Below are positions 1 to 7,177 of a DNA stretch of 10,595 nucleotides, piece by piece. Under the pieces are notes generated by a model. It was not told the origin of the DNA. It ran no database searches and was given only the letters and a program-made list of their open reading frames with translations. This DNA comes from Monosiga brevicollis MX1 (lineage: Eukaryota; Opisthokonta; Choanoflagellata; Craspedida; Salpingoecidae): NCBI RefSeq assembly GCF_000002865.3, contig NW_001865075.1, positions 360,061 to 370,655 on the forward strand, in the 5' to 3' direction. Within the stretch, counting starts at the first letter, position 1; each line of letters starts with the position of its first letter. The position numbers and the translations under genes were made by a program.

Positions 1-139
1 CAACTGGCTGGGGAAGCCATATCCAACTTGGCTGAAAAATCGAGGGGTTCTTTGGCAAGCGCACTTGTTCTCACACTTCATGCTGGGCTCTGGGATGCTT
101 CGCTTGTCGTTCGAGTAGAGGGACGGCGATAATTAGAAG
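1..139. other. 5' flank of the bL35m gene
   Basis: No coding exon or RNA gene is visible here. It presumably holds the promoter and 5' untranslated region of the downstream + strand gene, but I see no recognisable promoter element. Confidence 0.4.
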
Positions 140-637
140 ATGCTAGGCCGTCAAGCACTGCGGCAGTTGGCCATGCGGCCTTTGGCAGCAGCTGCGGCCG
201 TTGTGACTGCGCGCTCGAATGCACCGCGCTTGGCATGTGATGCAGCGCATCGGGCATGCTGGACCCTGGCTCGGGTGGGGTTGCCACAGCCTTCTCTTCT
301 GCAGGCGCGCAGCAGCTTGGTTCGCCCAGCACCGCTGCTTCAAGGACAAATGCCAGTATCTGGGTTCTTGCAGCAGCAACAGCGCGGTCTTAAGACTCTA
401 AAACGACAAATCAAGCGTCGCTACCGCGACCCTCCAAAGTACAAGATGAAGCGCAAAAAGGCCATGGCAGCGCGCTTCAAGATTGTCGGCAACGACAAGG
501 TCAAGTACTGGCGTGCCGGGCGCGTGCACAACTCCTCGGGCAAGACCAAAAAACGCCTACGTCTCTTGCGCCGACCGGGTTACGCTGTTGGACCACGTCG
601 AAAGACCATCCTTCGTGGTCTGCTCGGCTACAACTAA
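140..637 (+). CDS. MRPL35: Mitochondrial large-subunit ribosomal protein bL35m
   Basis: Uninterrupted 165-codon reading frame. Residues about 101-164 match the bacterial L35 family: a start rich in Lys (KMKRKKAMAARFK), then a KVKYWRAGRVH segment corresponding to the family K-x-K-x-x-R-A-G-x-x-H core, then a basic C-terminus ending RGLLGY. The first ~90 residues are rich in Arg, Ala, Leu and Ser with almost no acidic residues, as expected of a mitochondrial import presequence, so the product should act in the large subunit of the mitoribosome. The C-terminus stays short and bacterial-like, without the long extension of vertebrate MRPL35. The ATG at 140 is the first in frame and gives the full presequence. 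It is the only intronless gene in a window where the others have 4-16 exons. It converges with the LIN37-like gene. Family assignment is strong; the presequence cleavage site was not determined. Confidence 0.92.
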   Translation: MLGRQALRQLAMRPLAAAAAVVTARSNAPRLACDAAHRACWTLARVGLPQPSLLQARSSLVRPAPLLQGQMPVSGFLQQQQRGLKTLKRQIKRRYRDPPKYKMKRKKAMAARFKIVGNDKVKYWRAGRVHNSSGKTKKRLRLLRRPGYAVGPRRKTILRGLLGYN

Positions 638-1241
638 ATTCCCAACGACTGCCCCTTTACTGCACATCGTGGACGTTGACTCGACCCCCTTTTTCAGTTT
701 TTATCAGTGCCATGGTTGTGCCGGTTATCATTCAAGGATTCTCGGAGCTCACGCCCTCCAACGCTGCCCCATCAACATATTCTTTGTCACCCTCAGCTGA
801 TTCGGTCCCACTCTCTTTTTTTCCTTCCCCTTTTGCTTCAGTGCGTCTGCTGGGCGTGGCGGCTTTGTGTTCCTGGCCTTTTGCTTGCCCTTCTTGCTGA
901 GGCCGGTTACACTGCAGCTTGGCGTGAGGGCAAACCTTTACGGGACCAAACATCCAATGGTGTAGGCGCACAGGGGTCTTCCTCTGGCCATGATGCTGTG
1001 CTTACTGACGCAAAATCTCCTCTCGTGTCACAAGGGTTTTTTTGTTCACATCTCACCCTCCCTCTCCAGACTAAAAACAAGAACAGACTCGGCATTCCGG
1101 GCCCTCTCAAATTTACAAATCAAAGCCCTTGTCTCTTTCACCCTTTCATGTCTTGCCGTGGGGCAAGCTGGCGCTTAAAATGACATGATACAGCGATAGT
1201 CAAGGTAACAACATCTCAGTTCCAGACATTATCTGGTCTTT
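638..1241. other. Convergent 3' intergenic region
   Basis: About 600 bp between the stop codons of bL35m (+) and the LIN37-like gene (-). The + strand is pyrimidine-rich, with T-runs near 690, 816 and 1037. Open frames on both strands here lack family motifs and have low-complexity composition. A short inverted repeat, CCAGA-CATTA-TCTGG, lies at 1222-1236, a few bases past the LIN37-like stop. The region probably contains two 3' untranslated regions; I found no AATAAA signal in it. Confidence 0.5.
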
Positions 1242-2597
1242 TCACACAGGCGGCTGCGTTGGCGGAACCAGCTCGGCGTTTATAGCCTCACCATCTCGCA
1301 ACAAAACAGAGGCAGGTTCCACTACACTGTTGCTTGAGAGCGTCGCGCCAAATCCAGAAGCCGAGTGCAGCCCCCGAGGCGCTCCAGGCACCGAAGGGCC
1401 ACGCAGATCCTGTTGAATCACGCGCACACTGGCGGCATAGATACTGCTGCGCCGACAATTGTAGTCCAAACAGCGTCTATATAACCCATCCCATTAGATT
1501 CCTTGTCGGTATACTCGTGCCATGGTATCATAAGGCCGTTCTTTCGGGAAAATGGCACAATCAACGATGGTGGGGTGCAGCGGGCTTGCAAAAAACGCGT
1601 CAAAGGGTATGTAAAACCATAAACTTACGCTCGATGCCGATTGACCCAATGTTCCTTCATTTGTCGTAACTGATAGCGACCATCAACGCGCGCTGAGCCA
1701 ATCGTTTTGAGGGGCTCGATCCGTGCATCCTGTGTGACCAAGGCTGTTGTGTCCCAAGTGCGTGGACCAATGTGAGATGGGAAAGCTGCGGCCGAAGGGG
1801 CCTTGACGGGGTATCCCCGCTTACAGGCACAGACACACAAGAAACTGTCAGACCTTGATCAATGTTGGACCGAGTCTCAGGCAGACGATTGGCAGCTTGG
1901 TCAAAGGCATTGGGCCAAAACTCCAGAGCCAATGCTGGAGCAGGTTCGAGTGGCAATGTTGGGCTGGGCAGATCAAACGCTGTAGCATCCTGAATGACCA
2001 TGCAGCACACACAAAAGTCAGTTGCTCATCTGCTCGTCATCGGCTGCAATCCTGGGCATGCACCTGTGCTACTGGGGCTCGACGACGGCGAAGCCAATAT
2101 CCTGAGGTGTCCATGTACATCCAACTTCGTGCAGCACTGTACAGGGCTGTTGTCTGAGCGGAGCAGATATTCGTGAGGCATCACCTGGCAATGGCTTTGG
2201 AATGCTGTGGGCAATGTTGCGACCAACCCACCGGAGATACGGCGGCCAGGTTAATGTCCTTGTCAAAGAGAGTCATGATATGTGGTGCTTTTGAGTAGCG
2301 TTGTTGGGCAGGAGACTGGATTTCATGGCGGTGACGCCTACGCGTTCGGGGGCGCCGCTTGCGATGGCTGGCTGGTGTCGCACTGTTACTGATAGCTGCC
2401 AATGCAGCCGTTGCCGCTGATTCAAGGTTGGCCACATCCTGCGGGCCACCATCGGCTTGAAAAGAACAAGTCATTCATCATGACACAGCGTGAGATCATG
2501 AAAACACCCTCAGAAGCGCCGCCCATGTACTAGAGACCCTGCAACGAGACCTACCCGCCGCCATGACCCCATCCAGCATCTCGGCCCGAGCGCTCAT
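1242..2597 (-). CDS. LIN37: LIN37-like subunit of the MuvB/DREAM complex
   Basis: Six-exon model, 283 aa: 2597-2555, 2455-2232, 2153-2064, 1989-1854, 1785-1629, 1443-1242. All junctions are GT-AG and keep frame. Recognition rests on ordered LIN37 landmarks: an Arg/Lys/His-rich basic tract (residues ~45-58, likely nuclear targeting), then HIMTLFDKDINLA (~73-85), matching the family IKLFDRSVDLA-type box, then TALYSAARSWM (~91-101), matching the family LYxxxRxWM box, split from it by an intron. A proline-rich segment follows (~125-140), then a basic amphipathic C-terminal helix region RQMKEHW...IYAASVRVI. LIN37 is a core MuvB subunit needed for DREAM repression of cell-cycle genes in the nucleus; human LIN37 is 246 aa. 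Uncertain points: the exon 3 donor may be 2072 rather than 2063, and exon 6 may begin at 1476 (11 extra residues, same frame). Exon 1 is short and its start is the least supported part. Confidence 0.85.
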
Positions 2598-2720
2598 AGT
2601 TTGTGTTGAAAAAAAAAGAGAAAAAAACGGTTCTTGTTGAATTCGACGAAATTCATAAAAATTTGTACAGGGGATGTTTTAGAAGCAGATTAAATTTGCT
2701 GCGAGTTGTTTGCGAACCGC
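2598..2720. promoter_or_regulatory. Short interval between two tandem - strand genes
   Basis: Only about 120 bp separate the TCAF-like stop from the LIN37-like start, so this must hold the 3' end of one gene and the promoter of the other. It has A-runs (2609-2617 and 2621-2627 area), a near-palindrome GAATTCGACGAAATTC at about 2639-2654, and AT-rich sequence. The regulatory role is inferred from position only. Confidence 0.35.
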
Positions 2721-5700
2721 CTAGACCAAGATGATCTTGGGAGTCGCAAGGAGCCGGGCCAAGTCCTCGGCTCCATCGTAAACTGGCAGTTTATCGAGGT
2801 CGTGCCAATCAATGGTCGTGGGAAAAGTCATGCCCCACCGCATGAAGAAAGGACGCAGGTCACAGCCGGTTTCCTCTGAACACATGCGAACGAACAACGC
2901 TCGACGCGCGGCGTCGTCACTCGGCCAGGTCTCGCGCCCCTGGTCGTATTTCTCAAATACCCCCTCAAACAAAAGCCATCCAAAACTGTGCGTGTATGTC
3001 GCATGTGTGTGTGGGTGTGTGATTTTAGCAGCGTGTCAGTTCAGCGAAGGATGCACGCGGCAAGCAATGGAGGCAATTAGAGCGCAATTACCCACCGGTC
3101 TTGCAGCACCACATACATCCACAGAGCCAGCCCGGGGTCCTGCTGCCAAGATCTCCATTTGTCTACAGAAGGAAACACAAGATAGAAAACGGTGAATCGT
3201 GCAGAATAATGAATCAAAAGGAAAAAGACACAGAGTTAGCCACATGGTTTTGTTCACAGTGATCTGTCAACACACAAAAGCTGCCCGTGTCAAATCCAAG
3301 TGCACAAGAACATTCAACCTGGTCGGGTATCGTTGAGATACACAGCTACTTTGCTCTTGTGCTTAGCAAGCCAGGGGTGATGTACGGGCGTTAGGCCCAC
3401 CACTCGATCCATGGCATTCAAAGTAAATAAGTTGACAGTCACCTTTTTTTTTTTTGGGGGGGGGGGGAGGGCCGGCGGGAGGGATTCGGGCCACACTAGA
3501 TTAGCCAATCCGGCGCGTATTACCATAGGAGCAACACCACGCAGCTCAATTTTAACTGACCTCGCCTGCTCCCTCAAAAGTCCACACGCTCTCCTGCAGA
3601 TTGTGACCTGAGAACAAAATGACAGACAACGAGGTGTGAGCCAGATACGCACTCTGTCGATGCAAAACAAAACTTCGCCGTATCAGCACCCTGCATGCTT
3701 CTGGTGTTCCGCACGCACCAAATTCGTGAAAAATGCCCCAGTTTCCTTCGCGCAGGAGCCGTTCCAGTTGCAGAGCTGTCGGCCCACCGTCCACAGCACC
3801 CTCGATTTGATCTAGATGAGCCATGACGGGATAACCAGAGTGCATGTAGCCCGCTGCGATCTGCACATCGAAAACTATTCGCTCTCGCCGAACCAAGGGG
3901 CCCAAACGCCGCAAATCACGGTGGGCGCGCAAAACATCATCCCAGAAGCGAAGAAGGCGTGGAATACGGTGGCCCAAGCGCTGTGCCGCCGGCGTGGGCA
4001 CGGTGAGTATAATGTTGGCACCAGCCAATTCACACCACGGGACTTCACTGGTGCCTAGAGCCTGCAGATCTGCGGACACACTGGCTACCGTCGCGGTTGC
4101 TGGATGCATTTCAACACAGCTGGCCTTATGTACTTGCTCGAGATAAACCCGTGCAGTTAATGGGGCATCGGTACGATTTTGCAGGTACAGCAGGCCACCC
4201 CACGGATGAGCCAGCGAGCGAGTGACATCAGGAGTGACGGGCCAGACCCCCGAAATAGCCGGACCACGCTTCCAAGTGCCAGAGCAATGCCACAGCTCGT
4301 CTGCATGACAGCCAATTCGCAAGCTCACTGCATCTGCTGCAACATCGTTGACCAGGACGCGGAACGGCTCACCGCCATTCACCCAGGCTCGTAGAAACGC
4401 CCAGCCATTGGGTTCTATGACCAGGCCTTCGTGCAACACGTCGGTTGAAGCACTGGTGGGTTTGGTACATCCAGGAAACTGCGCTGCGTCGAAACTACAT
4501 GGCACGGCGTGGCAAGGCAGCTGCTGCCATGATTGCGACAAGAGCAGGGCCTCGAGCCCACGGCGCAACTGGCTTTGTTGGGGGCTCGCTTCCAAGATAG
4601 TCTCAACTTGAGCAGTGATTGCAACTGTTGGATCTGTGGTTGGTAAGCTTGGTGCAAGATGCAATGGAAGACAACTCAGCATTTGTCGCACGGCTGCAAA
4701 CAAAGTAGGCTCGTTGACTAGACGTCGAAGAAGCACGTCAAGCGAAAGTTGCTCTTGTGCAAGCGGGTCGCAAATTTCGCCGACTGTCGAAGGGGACGGG
4801 GGGTAAAACAGTTGGCCACTGAGATGACCGGGACCGTGAGGCGCATAGGCTTTGGAGAAGGCGAGTCCATGGCCACGCAGCACGTGGTTCTGAGCACAAG
4901 CGTCAGCTACAGAGACATCGCAAATCTGTGTCGTAGGCATACAAAAGATCAGGTGACATCGTGCATGTGCCAAGTAATAATGAGCTGCAACTGGGAACAC
5001 AACAGTCGTGTACGGTGCACTTTTGGTGGACGGACCTGCTCAAACCCCCAAGGGCAAGTGGCGACGAGAAGGCCCATGGGTCGCTGGACTAGGGCATTGG
5101 TCAGCTCGGCGAAAGCAGGCATATCGTCAAGCAATGCGGCATCCCCACTACCCCGCTGACCAATCCAAATGACCACATCGGCGGTGGCCAAGGTGCCAGC
5201 CAGCAGTTGCTGGCCCTCCGGGCAAAGTGGTGCCAAGCACTCCAGCAAGGTTTCCAGTTGGCCGATGGCGCCTCCGAATGCAGCAACATGGATGGTAGGC
5301 TGATCATGGCCAAGCCAGCGAACCCAGTCCCTATCATTGCCGAGCAAAAGTGAGACGACGAATAAGCGAAGGTCACGCCATCCCCACCACTGGTGGTTCA
5401 CATCCTTACATCAGCAGGGACGGTGCTCCCTCCAGTGCCGTGGCATTTTTTATATAGCCTTCATGGGCCAAAGCAATGGTACGCTGGCCAGAGACCGGGT
5501 CCTCGCGTCCGCCAGCCACGGCAGTCAGTTGATCTGAGGCGCTCGCGTTTTTGCTTGCAAGAGGCACCGAGAGTAGCTCATGCGCATGTGCATCTAACAG
5601 CACCACACATCCAGGCGTTCCCGAACGCGCCACCCGGATTCTGCTCTCCATATTTGGATGGTCCCGCGTCGTGGGCGCTTTTCCAGCCATGTCAATTGGC

Positions 5701-5792
5701 CGAGCGAGCCCCCTTCCGATCGCTCCGCTCTCCACTTGTCCCTGACTCGCGCGCTCAAAACTGACATGGTCAAGGCCGACGATTTTTGACAT
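2721..5792 (-). CDS. TCAF-family protein with peptidase M60 domain and intact HEXXH zinc site
   Basis: Seven-exon model, 795 aa: 5792-5410, 5330-5036, 4925-3719, 3607-3561, 3442-3319, 3162-3096, 2985-2721; all GT-AG, all in frame. The N-terminal part (~60-230) resembles the glutamine-amidotransferase-like region of TCAF proteins, with IALAHEGY near 106-113 and CPWGFEQ ending at 226. The central part has LRIGCHADEL, WGGLLYL and NIILTVPTP. The M60 domain has RIVFDVQIAAGYMHSGYPVM, then WGIFHEFGHN. Splicing of the 111-nt intron creates the zinc motif: H626, E627, H630 and a third ligand E640 in WTFEG, i.e. HEXXHX9E. Downstream come VNLFTLNAMD, DPGLALWMYVVLQDRFGW and a C-terminal FFMRWGM segment. 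Vertebrate TCAF1/2 (921 aa for TCAF1) modulate the TRPM8 channel; other M60 proteins are secreted glycoprotein-degrading metallopeptidases. I see no clear signal peptide or membrane segment. The start at 5792 is the first in-frame ATG, but an upstream exon cannot be excluded. Confidence 0.92.
3444..3467. repeat. T12G12 homopolymer junction at a splice acceptor
   Basis: Twelve T followed by twelve G on the + strand. On the transcribed strand of the TCAF-like gene this reads C12A12 followed directly by the G of the AG acceptor of exon 5 (exon begins 3442). The usual pyrimidine tract next to the AG is replaced by A's, with the C-run set 12 nt further back. Confidence 0.9.
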
Positions 5793-6155
5793 CCGGATCC
5801 AATTCTTAAATTTAAATCTAGATTCAAAGTTTTACATCTGCTGATAAACATCCAACATAAAGGATGACATTCACGATGATGATGATGCTTCGGGACGAAA
5901 GTAAGCACAAGAGAGGAAAAAGACGCAGCAGGATCTGACATTTTCAACAGTGGAGGTTGTTGTTGTTGTTTGCTGACCTTGACGACAAGAACCGCCACCA
6001 CCCGCTGCCTTGTGCCGTAGATGGTATCAAGGCGCCTGCTACTGTGCTGTTGAACCGCATCTTCCAGGGGCTGTGCGTTGCGCCCCTTGCCCAACAAGAG
6101 AGCCAAGGAGAAAGCTGGGTCAGCTCCGGCATTGCCCACGCACGTCAACAGCGGC
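5793..6155. promoter_or_regulatory. Divergent promoter interval, TCAF-like (-) and CFAP144 (+)
   Basis: The two genes are transcribed away from each other from this 363-bp stretch. It is AT-richer than the flanking exons between about 5800 and 5850 and includes the partly self-complementary stretch AATTTAAATCTAGATT. It also has short ATG/GAT repeats near 5875-5887 and a GTT run near 5955-5970. An ATG at 6078 is in frame with CFAP144 and would add 26 residues of no family resemblance. No defined promoter motif was identified. Confidence 0.45.
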
Positions 6156-6861
6156 ATGGCGTCCAAGGCGGGCGCCGCAGCTCCTGAGAAGGAGGCCATC
6201 AATTTTGTACATCAGCAAGCCATTCATGGTCAGAAGCTTGGGGTTCTCGCATTGCTTGCCAAGCTTCATCTCGCTGGGATACATGCTTCGGTCGCACTCA
6301 CTCCCAGGATGCACCTCACAGCTGAAACTGTGAAAAAGGAGGCGCGCAACGGGCAGCTCTTTACTCAGTAAGCTTGTGCACCGCAAGTTCTGAGCCTGAT
6401 GGGGCAATTCCTCTTACCATCATCCATACTGTTCCCGTGAACACCTTATAGATACACCATCAATCCCCACCGAAAGCCGCCACTAGTCGCTGACAAGCCC
6501 AATGTGCGCCGCGCGGCAGCTGATGAGGCCGCTCATGCACAAAGCCAGGAGCTTTTGACTACGCTCAAGCGTGGCACGGGCGCCCCAAAGACAAAACACT
6601 CCTTTCCTCTTACAAGCAGTCAAGAGTATGGCTGGGACCAAGAAGATGAGGTGAAACATTTGCTTTGCCCGCACTGCTTGTTGATCAGACCACGCCTCGG
6701 CCCTCTCATTTGGTCTTCTTTGATAGGATTTGGGTAAGCGCACGGGCGTTCAGCACAAACCGCGTACAACCTCTGAAATTACTCGATACATGGCTTCTGC
6801 TTGGAAACAAAAAGAGCAACAACGTTTGGGCGAGACATCGGCAGCACCTGCCCCACAATAA
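6156..6861 (+). CDS. CFAP144: Cilia- and flagella-associated protein 144 (FAM183 family)
   Basis: Four-exon model, 150 aa: 6156-6228, 6322-6367, 6452-6650, 6727-6861; introns of 93, 84 and 76 nt, all GT-AG and frame-preserving. Family signatures appear in order: VHQQAIHAETVKKE (across intron 1), NGQLFTQYTINPH (across intron 2), then SFPLTSSQEYGWD and finally TTSEITRYMASAWK. These match the FAM183/CFAP144 layout (VHxNAIhxE, YxINPHxk, TxxQEYGWD, T-x-Y-x-x-x-W). Human FAM183A is a similar size, 134 aa. CFAP144 is a small axonemal microtubule-associated protein, so the organism should build motile cilia or flagella. The ATG at 6156 sits in a good context (GCGGCATGG) and gives a short N-terminus like the family; 6078 is an alternative upstream start. 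The gene is divergent from the TCAF-like gene and convergent with PUS3. Confidence 0.9.
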
Positions 6862-7005
6862 GCGCATGCGTTTGAAAATGAATCTAACTGGTTTTACAAA
6901 TTTGCCATGCCTGCTGCGCACCGCTCTGTGTTTGGCCAAGGCAGCCACACACATACACACCAGAGACAGGGACAGAGCTAGGCAGAGGGACAGAGGGACA
7001 GGGAC

Positions 7006-7058
<53 letters not shown>

Positions 7059-7177
7059 GAGAGAGAGAGACTAGATACAATTGTTATTGCGATGATTTTA
7101 GACGGGTCGCACAACACATTCACCATCGTGCAACTTCAAGCCGAGAAAAGAAAACACGATGGAGGCAAAATCCGTCC
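6862..7177. other. Convergent 3' intergenic region, CFAP144 and PUS3
   Basis: 316 bp between the two stop codons, dominated by simple-sequence DNA: GACAGG-type purine-rich repeats at about 6964-7010, a CA run, and a GA run. No exon supported by family motifs and no AATAAA signal were seen. Confidence 0.5.
6964..7070. repeat. Compound microsatellite: GACAGR repeats, (CA)23, (GA)n
   Basis: Degenerate GACAGG/GACAGA units run to 7010, followed by 23 uninterrupted CA units (7011-7056) and then GGGAGAGAGAGAGA to 7070. It lies between two convergent genes and encodes only meaningless Val-Cys or Thr-His runs in open frames. Confidence 0.95.

Noticed and set aside
732-971. Lys/Glu-rich - strand frame ending in GVSSENP
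   Set aside because: It is the reverse of a pyrimidine-rich tract. There is no motif, and no convincing splice connection to the LIN37-like gene, which ends in its own stop at 1242.
707-1183. 158-codon + strand open frame downstream of bL35m
   Set aside because: Composition is low complexity (Ser, Leu, Pro, Cys from pyrimidine-rich DNA), with no family motif. It lies between the 3' ends of two convergent genes.
1786-1853. AG near 1820 as the exon 5 acceptor of the LIN37-like gene
   Set aside because: It would give a roughly 34-nt intron and the wrong phase. The GCAG acceptor at 1786 fits the phase exactly.
3552-3719. Read-through of the TCAF-like exon past HEFG into ACGTPEACR
   Set aside because: This is intron sequence. 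Splicing at 3718/3608 restores the conserved HNLQESVW continuation in frame.
4949-5159. Other-frame open stretches inside the TCAF-like and PUS3 loci, on both strands
   Set aside because: They are shadows of real exons, with no motifs and no splice-consistent joins.
6706-7126. Open frames with long Val-Cys runs across the CA repeat
   Set aside because: They are translations of the microsatellite and overlap the CFAP144 terminal exon on the opposite strand.
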